Shown: positions 20,717 to 32,714 of the stretch, in pieces
Layout: every line of letters starts with the position of its first letter
Position numbering within the stretch: the first letter of the stretch is position 1
Source: Siphonodentalium dalli
Lineage: Eukaryota; Mollusca; Scaphopoda; Gadilida; Siphonodentaliidae
Assembly: GCA_032622095.1 (NCBI GenBank)
Contig: CP136061.1
Location: forward strand, 58,239,301 to 58,303,300
Length of the DNA stretch: 64,000 bases
Direction: 5' to 3'
Notes under the pieces: generated by a model
Told to the model about the DNA's origin: nothing
Database searches by the model: none
Seen by the model: the letters and a program-made list of their open reading frames with translations, nothing else
Translations under genes and position numbers: made by a program

Positions 20717-21299
20717 TTAGTCAATATGACTAATTTAGATTAGTAAACATTTTGTCTACAGGGTGACTAACTTAGCTTAGTCATAATGACTAATGCAGAC
20801 AATTAGTCACACTGACTAGGGTGATGTTAGTCATAGCTTCTAAGAAATGGTTAGTCAAAGTGGCTAATTATGCCACTAGACTACAAATGTGTTAATCAAA
20901 ATGACAAGGATTAAGTCACAATGACTCACTTTTCTGAGTCACTTCATGGGAATGTGAACATGAGGTGGAAAATGTGGGCAAGTAATTTCAATACCCAACC
21001 AGATGATATATTATCCATATAAGAGACCGAATTGAAAGCAGGACAAACTTTCAATCCATTCTCTAAAACATAGATTTCAATACTGGTTTGTTGAGATGTA
21101 TAACAACAGTTTATGGTATGTAGTAAATATTTCCGAGATATATGTTGTGTCATGGAATAAGAATCTTTTATCCAAATAGTGTAACTTAGTCATTATGACT
21201 AACCCCAATATTAGTCGTAGTGACTCGCTGAAAAGTGTGGGTTAGTCAAAGTTACTCCAAATGTTTGTGACTAACCCTAAGTTAGTCATGTTGACTCGA
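20717..21299. mobile_element. MITE-like element built from TTAGTCA dyads
   Basis: The two end zones (20717-20940 and 21184-21299) are packed with TTAGTCA and TGACTAA, often as 17-bp dyads such as TTAGTCATAATGACTAA. The 245-bp middle lacks them. The arrangement parallels the GGAGATATC element in intron 1. No reading frame. TTAGTCA resembles bZIP (AP-1/Maf-type) half sites, but binding is speculation. Confidence 0.55.
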
Positions 21300-21344
21300 T
21301 TTTGTTCTCAGTGTGTCATCTCTTATAATTCAATCCCAGTATTG

Positions 21345-21690
21345 TTAATTTTTTTTATATATTTCCATACAATCAGATAAGTTCTTTGCGATCAACAACC
21401 ATATCTTGGGAACACACACCTCACAATCACGCATCCAATTGAAGAGAAACTTCATTTTCATCAGCTTCATTGGTGGGTCAGTTGAAACAACAATCTGGCA
21501 TATTTCCAAAACCAGTGTAGAGCTGCTGTCCTGAACATAGTTCCCGCACCTGCGCTTGCTCGACGAGTGACCGACGACACCGAATAAGGCGTATAACGTA
21601 GAACCCGATAAATGGACCGACACTGAAATGTACTCAATCCGATTCAGAATCAGAATCAGAATTTAATTAATCTCAAATCGTCGTACATGG
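21345..21690 (-). other. Unassigned open frame and simple repeat
   Basis: A minus-strand frame (21345-21623, 92 codons) has protein-like composition but no domain I recognise. It is preceded by a short (AGAATC)n tract near 21640-21660. It could be a mobile-element remnant. Low confidence that it is coding. Confidence 0.2.
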
Positions 21691-21692
21691 GT

Positions 21693-21876
21693 GGGGGGGG
21701 GGGGGGTAGATCAGAGGGTCTTCAGATTTAGGATAGTATGTGGGAGGTGGTGCATCAGCGCTATATGGGATATATACATAGCCAAGTTGATTGCCGAGAA
21801 TCATGTGTTTCGAGTGTCATATTATAGAGTGGAAAATATCCTTAACATGTTTGTGTGTGCGTGGGGGGGGGGGGGG
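21693..21876 (+). repeat. Two 14-base G runs
   Basis: G runs at 21693-21706 and 21863-21876 flank about 150 bp of low-complexity sequence. Confidence 0.8.
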
Positions 21877-22029
21877 CGTAGTATGTACCTACAAGTACGA
21901 GTAGCAATGGAAATAAATAAAGTTCCGGGTCATATATACTCGACACTGTATACACATATATATATAGATGGGATTGGAGTTGTGCCATTATCAGCTGGAC
22001 TTCGTATATAAATTTCGCCAGATTCGTAA

Positions 22030-23118
22030 TTATTGTACTTTTATTATTTGATGTGAAAAGGGCGTTCAGTTTTCAGATGTTCGGCCGAGTATAATAATAG
22101 CTTTTTAAATATTTTGTTCTTGGTTCGCTCAATATGGGGGCACTTAAGTATTACGTGGTATTCGTCACCAAGTTCCCTTTTGCATAACGTGCACTTTCTA
22201 TCTGATCTGCTTTCGTTTGTCCATGATCCGGTTTCTATGGGGAGGCGGTGGTTTTTAGTTCTGAATTTGGCGAGCCGCAATACTACACTTTGGTTTCTCA
22301 GTGAGAAGTAGGTCTCCTTTTTAAAATCCAGTTTAATGATATTATAAAATGTCCCCTTATTCGATGATAGAATGCTTCCTCGCCATTCTTGGAGGTAAGC
22401 ATCATTGATTCTGTTCTTGATTAATCGGTTGTACGTATTTATTTTCGGTACTGACTGGTAAATCCAGATATTCGATATTCCTAGTTCTTTCAGAGTTTAT
22501 TGTACGTATTCGAGCCATGTATTTCTCTTTTGTGTTTCGTTTTGGGTTTTTAGCATTATGCGGTATAAGAGAAGGGGCATCCGTTGACCTGTCATATTCA
22601 TTATTTCCCCCCAGTATGATATACACCTGATTTTAATCATTATATTTATTGGTAGGATCCCTGTTTCCCCATAAACGAATGCAGTTGGCGTATTTTTCCG
22701 TAGACGGTGGCTGAACTTAAGAAACCATCGTTCGAGTTTTTCGAAGCATGTTTTGTTTTCAAATCCCCAAATCTCGGAGCCATATATCATCGAGGGGGCA
22801 ATGGATTTTTGGTATATTTCAAGGATACAGTCAAATGAGAGGCTATATCTCCGAGCTTTATTCAGGGGGGGGGGGGTACATTGCTTTCTTTGCGTCTTTG
22901 TATCTCATGTTTCTGTCCTTACCGAAAGTGCCCTGTTTCGTGAACCAGGTGCCCAAATACCGGAAGTTATCAACAATTTCTATCTCGTTGCGATTAATTT
23001 TAAAAGTGATTGGTTCTTTCGCTTTTGGTTTTCTTCCGAATATCATGGCTTTTGTCTTCAGTATGTTTATATCTAGCTTCCATGTGTCACAGTAATTCGA
23101 TGGTCCCCATATCATCAT
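22030..23118 (-). pseudogene. Decayed LINE reverse transcriptase, 3' part
   Basis: Reading from 23118 down to 22044, successive frames give KTKAMIF (post-catalytic thumb), YLGTWF, then after a 12-base C run (22865-22876 on the plus strand) a frameshift, then MIYGSEIWGFEN and TAFVYGETG. Another shift follows, and finally CTLCKRELGDEYHVILKC, the C-x2-C-x8-H-x4-C knuckle. The order matches the LINE at 7950, but the sequence is much diverged, so it is another family. The catalytic YADD part is missing and at least three frame breaks exist, so it is dead. Confidence 0.75.
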
Positions 23119-23525
23119 ATTCCAACAACAACAACAACAATGCCGCTTCAGTTACCAGGATCGATTAATTGCCCAAAAATAATGCTAACCATAGTCAACT
23201 ATTGTATAAAATTTCCCAAAATCTGTCATTTATCAACATTTTGTTCAACGAAATTTGGCCGGAGTATCAAATATCTAATACCGAAAGCCACTTGATTTTA
23301 GAGTTATCCATCTTCATCCGCAATTTGGTCCGATGCCGTCTTCTCGTCGACTTTTTGCCAGGCCGCCAAAAAGTACAGGCGGTGAAAAAAAAATAGATTT
23401 CAAAAATCGATATCTGATCACTCTGAGCTTTGATAGGTGGGTTTCTCGTCGAGTCAAATATTTGTTTACCCGAAGCCACAGAAACAGTAATTTGGGAGCG
23501 TTAATTCTGATTATGCATCTTTAAG
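23096..23525 (+). repeat. Dispersed repeat R1, fullest copy
   Basis: It runs from TCGATGGTCCCCATATCATC through (CAA)n, GCCGCTTCAG and CTTGATTTTAGAGTTATCCA to GATTATGCATCTTTAA. It resembles 1-96, 1643-1943 (inverted) and 34170-34580. It has about 430 bp, no conserved coding frame and a simple-repeat tract near one end, which would fit a SINE or MITE. Neither is shown. Confidence 0.65.
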
Positions 23526-25494
23526 CGACAACCAAATGTTTTTCAGTATTCTCCGAATTGACAGCTTATGATTAAATTATAAAACTAATTATCGACAAGA
23601 AACAAACTGAATATTTAAAGATGGATTATCTCTCCATATAACAATTTTGAAAAAAGATCGTAGGTTTCAAATAATAAATATGGGACGATACCATATGTCG
23701 ATGGAGATCATTAGGGTGTCCGAACGTCAAATGTCCCAGATTGATAGTTTGTATTGTTTTATCCATAGTAAAAAGCGATAATAAGTCTAATTAATGTTTA
23801 TTTGTGGCAAAATTACACAATAAAATTTCTGGTCTATACTAACAGTAACCACTATTGTTCGTTATCTAAACAACCACACGTTTTAGACCAGAAAATATTC
23901 GAAATATAATCAATATCAATGGACAAAAGTATTTCCGGACAGGGGTCTTCGATTCATATATAATATTTAATACCCCGGTAACTATTTAGCACATGTTTAC
24001 AAAGAGACAGACCATCTTATAAGATCAACACTGGGCCACTTGCTTTAATATTGCTGAGTCCTGCTGATATAACTATGATGTTGCTGGGAAAAAGCGATGT
24101 ATATATAGTGCGGTATCATTATTTTCTCAACTTTTCATTTTCAAAGTGTTATGCAACTCTGGGTTAAGGCTATACATGTATATGTTGAGAGCATCTAAAT
24201 ATAAATATATATCTGGAATTATATGAAGAATGGTTGCACTAATTTATCAACTACAAAAGAAATATGGCTCTATTTGATGCTTTTTTCACGAATCGCTCAA
24301 TTTTTTCATGCAACGACCTTGAAAACGACAGTTTCTCTTTATGTTTCACTGTAGAGACATACAATCAGATACATATTGACACACAATGTACACGTGGGTA
24401 TGTAGTTACCTTAAGACTGCTTTTACTGTAGCAAGTATAATGCTATCACTATATTTGTGCCATCATATTAACTTCGTCACTCCACGAACAACTCTCTGCA
24501 AAACACATAGCTTCAAAATACTTTTCTTTCAATGAAATGGCTGTTTCTGATGTTGAAAACACCATCACCATTATCATCATATGTGGGTATAAGTCGTAGT
24601 GAATAATATTGAATGAGCCGGGCGATGAATACAACGTTAAATTATTTGTTGTATATTCCCTTTATAAAGTAGATTTTTTTTTATAGACGGTGTAATAAAA
24701 TCTATATAATTTTGTATAAAACTATAATCCTCCTTCAATATTTGCAAACTATTTTATGAAATATATTGATATCTGATTCTTATATTTTGGCTATAGTTGG
24801 ATGAAATACTCCGTATCAAGAGACACGTTTTAACCATTTATTTACTAAAAACTCATCGATGAGTAGTTCCCTTTGGGAAATTATGTGTAAACATCTCATA
24901 CCAATTAATAGGAATCCTTCTGTACCGTGTTATCTGATAATAACACCTGAACCTGATAATTCAATTCCAATAATAATTCCAATTTATTCTCTTATAACTG
25001 AGCGGGGAGTATCCATTCAATACATAAAGTGTTAACATCTGCAGAGAAACCGTTCAATATGCCATTAGGGTGAAATGTTGTTCGCGGAGATCAATAGAAA
25101 CATCCACGACTTTTCTGGGATCGCCGTGATTTTAAAAGCTATTCTCGACGACATTTCACGAATAACGCGGGATGGCGACCGTATAGTTCAAAGGAGAGAG
25201 TTTTATTTCTAAGTAGCACGTTTGTGTGAAGAAAATGAAAATGAAATAATGACATTTGTGTTAGTGCTAAATAAATTTATGACACGTCTTTGTTCATGTC
25301 ATATAGGCTTCACTGTTGCACGGCGCCCACACTTGAGTGGCGGTTCACATACGTAAAGTTATATAGTACTTGAGTTCCTATGTTCGGAGTAATTGGTCCC
25401 CGGGTTGGTCACATCTTGTCGAAATAACGTGTGTTATGTTAACCCTTTCTTAGTCTTTCTATATTAATTTCTCATTGACGAGTAGTTCCCTCAG
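23526..25494. other. No gene recognised
   Basis: AT-rich unique-looking sequence with many stops in all frames. A phrase GAGTAGTTCCCT occurs at about 24859 and 25480 with related surroundings, suggesting diverged repeat copies. Confidence 0.5.
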
Positions 25495-25566
25495 GAAATG
25501 TTCAGATAATAAGTTCAACACACGACCATAGGTAGTTTGTTTGAACTTATAGTATCTGAACATTTC
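25495..25566. repeat. 72-bp hairpin-forming inverted repeat
   Basis: The arms GAAATGTTCAGATAATAAGT-TCAA (25495-25518) and its near complement at 25541-25566 are separated by 22 bp. The right arm carries two extra bases. Pairing by eye is otherwise complete. It is of precursor-microRNA size, but it could equally be a short foldback repeat. Confidence 0.6.
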
Positions 25567-26990
25567 GCACCTATGAAAATGAATCATTCTATATATCAAT
25601 ATGTTTATTTCCCATTAAACTGTAAAAACAGTGTTTGAGAATATAATACATAATATAACGGGGGGGGGGGGGGGGGGTATACATTGACATAGATAATATA
25701 TACATAATTGTTACGAGGTTACAAAACGAAAGTGGATTCTCTCTCCTTTAAGTATTAGTATATAACTTCGACTTACAAGTAATTAACAAAACAATTTGGA
25801 GATGACCAATTTTCATTTCATCACGACAGAGTTATTATTAATAATTTCAATAACAAGCATATTATTCCACTTTACTATTGGATATGGTCAACACATTTTG
25901 CTGGTATAATCATAATATCAATACAATTTCTGGTATAATGGGAAAACTTCAGATAACTTATTTTTTTCGACTCCATCGTTTTATACTGCATATATGCTGC
26001 TTTATAAAGAACAAGGAGAGAGAGAGAGAGAGAGAGACCACATTTTTAGAGTAAATTCATCAATATATAATCACACACGTAAAAATTTCTATAATTCAGA
26101 TTTCACAATGAAATATTTACCCCGGATGAAAAAGGAATTTGGTAGGGGTCACTCCCACTGGTGTATATACGGTATGTTTCTGATCGAAAAGGGGCATTCT
26201 GCACTTCTATAATCTGTTTTTCTACCTGCCATCTGCTTTTATTTCATGAACACCACTCTCATGAATAATAGACCATTGCAATGTATACTTCCATAACTGA
26301 ATGGGAGAATCCGTTTAGTATAGAAAGGGTTAACACGCATGTTACCGCACCTTAATTCCGACTACCCAATACTCCGTTGAAACTTTCTCACTGTTGGACA
26401 TTTCCAACCTGATACCCCCATAAGAATTGGAAAATTCCAACTGATTTCAGATCAATTTTGAACTAAATATAGAAAAAATAGGCTAAGTTGGTCTAAAACA
26501 ACAAGATTCTTACTAATTATTATATACTTGGAAAATCAAATAATGAGAAACATATGTGGTATAACATTTCCAATAAATTTGTGAGGCATTAAATTTCCAA
26601 CTGTTGAATTTGTTTTACCAAACCTCCTCTTCTATCATCAAGTCGCTGCTTGGGAATTAAACGAAATTCGGAGATGAATGCTTCACAAATTATGTATGAA
26701 AGTAATGAACAACCGCAAGTGATTTTCTTACAACGCGGGCTGTCGTCATTGTGTATATATACTAGTATTATCGCCACATACAATATAGTACGCATCTGTC
26801 CGAACATATGTGCCTTTCGATTTCGAGTTAGGCATCTCTCCGTTTATGGGTTTGTTAAATTAGATTATCGCGCGGCAACTTGCAGTCACAACTTCGGCGT
26901 CTTTTTTGGAGACCATGCGGGAAAGCGAGGTTCGTATTGGCGCTGATGCACCTGAAGCTGCGGAAACAACTTTACAGTACCAGTGTTATA
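25567..26990. other. No gene recognised; simple repeats
   Basis: An 18-base G run lies at 25660-25677 and a (GA)n run at about 26019-26038. Short frames such as 26650-26946 lack recognisable domains. Confidence 0.5.
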
Positions 26991-29866
26991 TCTATATCTA
27001 TATTTGCGAATGTCTGTCTGTCTGTCTGTCTGTCTGTCTTACTGTCTGTCTGTCTGTCTGTGTTCTATAGAAATTCACAGGGGACCATCTAGATGACGTC
27101 AAAGGGGTCTACTGATGAGTAGCTTTTTACGAGAAAGATAATGGTCGGGGTTAGAATTTTCTAAAGTGACGCCGTTGTTGTCAGGGCAGAAAAGGGGGAG
27201 GGGCAGAAAAAAAAATTGTCGCCGATTGCCACCAAACTTATATATAATCATCCCCATAATATGAGGAATCTAATGGCGTGGTCTAAATATGGCAAAAGTG
27301 GCGCCGTTCGCGTCAGGGGTGCCCGGAAGTGGGGGGGGGGGGCAGATTTTTTTTCTTTCGCCGATTGCCACGAAACTTACATATCATCATCCCCATGATA
27401 TGAAGAATCCAACGGTGTGGTTTAAATATGTCAAAAATGGTGTCGTTTGAGTCAGGATGAACGGAAGGGGAGAGGGGCACCCAAAATTGATAAAACTAAT
27501 TTTAGCGCCGATTTCCATCAAATTGAATATATTCTTCTTCATGATACAAGGAATCTAATTGGGCGATTTAACAACGCCAATTTGTTGTTTTTGGATGAGA
27601 GATTGGGAGGGGGTGGGCACTAAAATTGATAATAAGTCGCCGATTGCCACCCACACTTATACAAAATCATCACCATGGTATGAGGAGTCTAATGGTGTGG
27701 CTTTTATCTGTCAAATGTGGCCTCATTCAGTCAGGGTTGCAATGAAAGGGACAGGGGCACCAAAATTGATGCACACTTTTTTTAGCGCCAATTTCCACCA
27801 AATTGATACACATTCTTATCCATGATACGAGGAATCTAATCGTGATTTAAAGACGCCATAGTCGTGCTGTTTGGGTGAGAGATGGAGCGGGGAGGGATTT
27901 GACACCAAATTTGATCAAAAAAATTGTTTAGCTCGCCGATTATCACCAAACTTATAAACAATAATCTCCAATGATATCAGGAGTGTAATCGTGGTGATTT
28001 AAGGATGTCACAAGTGGGGCAATTCGAGTCAGTGGTGTATAGAGATGAGAGGGACACAAAAAATTATATCTATATGTTTAGTGCCGGATTTCCACCAGAT
28101 TGATACATATTCTTCTCCGGGATACGAGGAATCTTATCGTGTGGTTTAGATACACCAAATTGGTGCCATATGGGTGAGAGATATGGGGACCTTTAAATTT
28201 GATACGAATTTGTATACTCGCCAATTTTCACCAATTTCATATATTTGCATCTCTAATCTCTAATGAGTCTTAGTGTGTGCAGCTTGATTCCGAAATAGGG
28301 ACGGGAGGGTCACCAAAACTGATACAAAATATTTTTTAGTACCAATTACCAGCAAATTCAGACAACGTTCTTCTCAAATGATACAAGAAATAAAATCGTG
28401 CTGTCTGTCTGTCTTTTTGTCTGTCTGTATGCGTTCTATATATAACTTCACGCGGTACAATAGAGATGGCACCAAGGCGTTCTAAGAGGGGTAACTTTTT
28501 ACAAGGAAGATAATGGTGCGGGTTAAAATTTTCTAAAATGACGCTGTTGGTGGGGAGGGGAAATTTAAAAAATATGGTGAAATAGTTTTGTGGCTGATTT
28601 CCACCAAACGAATACATAATCACCTTCGGCAATATGGCGTTGTTCGAGTCAGCGTTGCATCAACAATTGATTTAATAAACCAAATTCCACCAAATTCATA
28701 CACGTTTTTCTCTAATGATATACTATGAATTAAATCACATTTGGTGTCGTTTGCGTCACGGATGGCGAGCGGATATGCACTATCATTGATAAGATTGCTA
28801 TTCGCCGATATCCACATATAAGTTATATACAGTCACCAGGCCATCTCCATATCATTTTAAGTAGTTGGGCGTTCACATTTCACAATCCCGACATATGGTG
28901 ACCCACAAAAGTCACTTGAACAATTATATCTTCTTAACAGTCATATTTATATGGGAATGGCAATCAAGGCATTCCCACAATGAGCTAGCAAAAAGAGATA
29001 ACTAGAAGAAGCATTAAACGTATATTTATCATTCTATTGAAGAGATACATATATTCGTGCAAACTGAGAGACCTCGAACCGTCAGAGGATTGCATATATA
29101 TAATAACAAAATTTAGTCTGTTCCATTCAATACAGTTTCCACAAAAAAGTTACAATTTGTCAAGAGATATGGAAGGCCTGTTCAAAAATAGTGGTCACAG
29201 TGTGCAGGCAAATATAGTTTCTTCTGATATACAAGAAAATGCAGTTAGTAGCACAAGACTTTTCAGGATCCTACCAATACTGACATCTGACAAGGGGTTT
29301 TAGAACAGACTCATCGACTGACATAAACAACTCAAAATCTCGCTCTGTGCCTGGCACATGTAGCTGATATATCTGCGCAGCAACATTTCGTTTAAACTAA
29401 GAATATTTAGCCAATATATAGCACCATGGACAGAGGAGCACCTGGAAATATCTTTGAAATATCTGTATCTTCATGGAGGATATGATAGCCAGGTGTCCTC
29501 GAGATCTTAGTCCCAACCCACTAGATTGATTGATACATCTCAATACGTAAAACCCAATTATCATCTTTTATTGAACTAATGTGTTTATGATGATCATGTA
29601 TCATATTATAACGTCTAATGTATACGCAGTTGTAAATAAATAAATACTTCATTATTGGTGGAACGGATTAATCGCGATAAACAGAATGACAATTGACAAG
29701 GTGAGCCACTACTTATATTCCATGGACTGTAATAATCATGTTTTGTGATGCTATTGAATATACAATTTATGAGAAAACGTATAACACTTTAAGCAAGAGC
29801 ATTCTCTATTCCCAACAAATATCCACAGCATACATTAACCTGGGCAACGCCGGGTAACCCTGCTAG
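26991..29866 (+). mobile_element. Large non-autonomous Helitron-like element
   Basis: It starts TCTATATCTATATTTGCG after an A and ends with a GC-rich inverted repeat (CCTGGGCAACGCCGGGT), then AACCCTGCTAG followed by T. This is the TC...hairpin...CTAG layout with A/T flanks known for Helitrons. Inside, about nine diverged units of about 145 bp recur (key phrase CGCCGATT(G/T)CCACCAAA...ATGAGGAATCTAAT). A second copy of the 5' zone, with (TGTC)n and TTCTATA...TTTTTACGAG, lies at about 28402-28560. No Rep or helicase frame is present. The left end is less sure than the right. Confidence 0.6.
27010..27061 (+). repeat. (TGTC)n microsatellite
   Basis: Tandem CTGT/TGTC units with one TTAC interruption near the 5' end of the Helitron-like element. 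The same motif opens other Helitron-like elements at 32150 and 32750. Confidence 0.85.
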
Positions 29867-30391
29867 TATATCATATATGCGAGAAGACATTTACATCAAT
29901 AGGTGGGGCCATTCGACAACAGTTTCTGGAGATTCACAAGGTGGATACACACACAAGTACAAAATTTATTCAGTCTATTCGAGGATGCGTAGAGCTTAAA
30001 ACGCCACGAGGAGTCACTGCACCCATGCAGTTCCCACGAAAATTATGTGCCGATCGATTCAAAATGGAACATCAGGTCATTGAATTGCCAAGTACAACGG
30101 ACCTTACTGGATATAACGACTTTCCCCCATAAAAATAAACCTATAGCTAGCGAGTAAGAAATGTTGTGTTTTTATTTTCCACCGGAATTTATCACTGAAA
30201 CCAATATGTAGATTAGACGCCGGTATCAATGTTTAGAACAGCATCACGACCTGGCTACCACATCAAAAGATTCAAAAGCTACACATATCATTTGTAATAG
30301 TTTCTGCTTTCCTTAAGTTACAACGACACGTTTTCTAGTTAAAAGTTGTGTAAAATTGTGTAAAATCGACAGAGCTATTTACCGCTCATAG

Positions 30392-30392
<1 letters not shown>
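29867..30392. other. No gene recognised
   Basis: The frame 29941-30132 (63 codons) reads smoothly but has no recognised domain and no clear splice partners. I leave it unassigned. Confidence 0.35.

Positions 30393-30464
<72 letters not shown>
30393..30464 (+). repeat. 72-base poly-G run
   Basis: An uninterrupted run of 72 G follows GCTCATAGC and precedes AGTCCTGC. It is several times longer than the other G runs here and lies 336 bp from an assembly gap, so it may be a sequencing or assembly artefact. Confidence 0.9.
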
Positions 30465-30465
<1 letters not shown>

Positions 30466-30799
30466 GTCCTGCTTGTTTTTTTAGTGTTTTGGCAATGAGT
30501 TGGGCTTCAAAACCACTTTGAATGAGAGAAATAATGTAATTCTAACTGGTAAACTGACTGCAGGCAGTTATCGTGTTGTATTTTGTTGCAAATTTTGAAA
30601 TCCAAGATGGCCGCTGGCAGCCATGTTTTTTTTGGCCGAATGACCCTCAAAATGACTCATTCCTATTTACATGTCCATGTTAACATCCATGATAAATAGT
30701 ATGCACTAAAATTCATATACAGCTGTTTACAGTGAATTTTCCCCCGCAAATCTCTGTTTTAAGTGTTAAAAGGGGGGCTGGGTGTCAAAAAACTGGTCG
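30465..30799. other. Sequence between the G run and the gap
   Basis: The segment includes AAGATGGCCGCTGGCAGCCATG and a purine-rich end. It looks like a dispersed repeat fragment. No gene is supported. Confidence 0.4.
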
Positions 30800-30899
30800 N
30801 NNNNNNNNNNNNNNNNNNNNNNNNNNNNNNNNNNNNNNNNNNNNNNNNNNNNNNNNNNNNNNNNNNNNNNNNNNNNNNNNNNNNNNNNNNNNNNNNNNN
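30800..30899. other. Assembly gap (100 N)
   Basis: Exactly 100 N. This round number usually marks a gap of unknown size, so distances across it are unreliable. Confidence 0.98.
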
Positions 30900-31860
30900 T
30901 AGATACCAACCAATTCTGTTTCTTTGTTTGTCAATTAAATCAGAATATTTGCCATTGACATCATAATCAGATAATGATCAGATGTCTTAAAAGGGCACTA
31001 AGTATTCATGATTAAATTAAGTTAAATAATTAATTACATACCTGTACCTAAAACAGTTGGACCCATGGAGCTCAAAATTGTTACATAGGTTTAAATCGAC
31101 CAGAGGAATGTCATGTGATAGGTGCCTTCGACCTCAGATAAATTAAAGGGGGATCATGCGATATGTGCCCATGACACCATATGACTTAAGGGGTACTGAT
31201 GTTCAATAAAGAGTATTTATTATTAGCTTAGACGATATCTGGAAAATTGGTACACAGACTCACAGAGGTAACTTGACCAAGAGATAGTCAAGGACATGTG
31301 ACATGGATCACAGAAGACTTAAAGTGGCACTTAAACAATACAGAGCGTTTTTCATCAGCTTAGAACATTTGTACACGGAGGTCAACTGAAGCCAGGGACT
31401 GTCGTGGTGTAGGTGCTGTTGGCATCAGATGTCTTAAAAGGGCACTATAATTAATTTAACTAGATAGTTAATTATATACCAAAAATGGTTGGAATCTGGT
31501 CATTGAAAATTGACCCGAGGAGTATCATGGAATAGGTGCTGCTGGTATCAGACGACTTACAGGGGAAATAATAAACAATTTTAATTAAATAGTTAATCAT
31601 ATCCCTAACATGATTGGACCATGGTCACTGGAAATATGTATGCAGGGGTAAATTGACCCATGGGGTACCATTGGAGAGGTGCCGACAGTGCTGTTGACCA
31701 TAAAGGGGAACTTAAAAGTTTTATTAAATATCATATAATTATAAGCAATAAATAAAATCAGCTTAGACGATATGTAGGAAAATTTGTATACATGGGTCAC
31801 CTGACCAGGGGATATCATGAGATAGGCACCTTTGACCTCAGATGACATAAACTGGGACTA
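30900..31860 (+). repeat. Degenerate tandem repeats of about 110-170 bp
   Basis: Phrases like CAGATG(T/A)CTTAAAAGGGCAC, GATAGGTGCC(T/G)...GACCTCAGAT and GCTTAGACGATAT(C/G)T recur at least six times with much divergence. No gene is present. It resembles the internal repeats of large Helitron-like elements, but no CTAG hairpin end was found nearby. Confidence 0.5.
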
Positions 31861-32112
31861 ATAAATTATATTAACATAGATGATCAACGAAGCGTGTTTA
31901 TTATCAGCTCAAACCCCAGCTAGTGTTTTCTAAAGTTGTAAATTCCTCAGTGTTGGGCCAGAGCGATTTGAAAAAAAGACAGAGTTCGTATGAAACATCC
32001 AAGAACATGACAATTTTTAAATATTTTAATAATGGCTGTGCTGGTGCTTACAAAATGACAGGAATTGATATCTCAGATATGGTCGGCTTGTTACAAATAA
32101 TACAGCCTTTAA

Positions 32113-32148
32113 TCTCATATATATTTTGAAGACCTCTGTCTGTATGTT

Positions 32149-32180
<32 letters not shown>

Positions 32181-32714
32181 ATTAATACAAATCTACGATT
32201 CTCGACCGATCGGGACGAAACTTGGTACGTGTGTGTAGTTTGACCAGGCGGTGAACGTTGTCGTATTGGCGAGCCCGTGCGGCGCCCGCTTCGCGCATGC
32301 GCAGACGATATCTCGGAAACGGGTGGAGCTATCGACTTGAAATTTGCTATGTGAATGTATCTTGCCCCGGATACGAATTTTATCGGGTCGCCGAGCCCGT
32401 GCACGTTGTCGTATTGGCGAGCCCGTGCGGCGCCCGTGCAGCGCATGCGCAGACGAGATCTCGGAAACTGGTGGAGCTATCGACTTGAAATTTGGTATGT
32501 GAATGTATCTTGCCCCGGATACGAATTTTATCGGGTCGCCGAGCCCGTGCGACGCCAGCTTCGCGCATGCACAGACGAGAACTCGGAAACGGGTAGAGCT
32601 ATCGACTTGAAATTTGGTTTTCTTGAATAGCCCGGACAACGTCGGGCTGGGTTGAGCTATCGACTTGAAATTTGGTTTTTGAATAGCCCAGACAACGTCG
32701 GGCTCATCGGCTAG
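32113..32714 (+). mobile_element. Helitron-like element H0
   Basis: It begins TCTCATATATATTTTGAAG directly after an A and ends with the hairpin AGCCCAGACAACGTCGGGCT, CATCGG and CTAG. Internally it has (TGTC)n, then ~122-bp modules containing GCGCATGCGC, and a partly duplicated 3' end (two hairpin copies near 32626 and 32687). H1 follows with no base between. No protein is encoded. Confidence 0.8.

Noticed and set aside
29941-30132. 63-codon smooth frame after the large Helitron-like element
   Set aside because: No domain, no splice partner and no second copy with which to test conservation.
31900-31940. CTAG end of another Helitron-like element near AGCTAGTG
   Set aside because: No GC-rich hairpin precedes it, so the word alone is not evidence.
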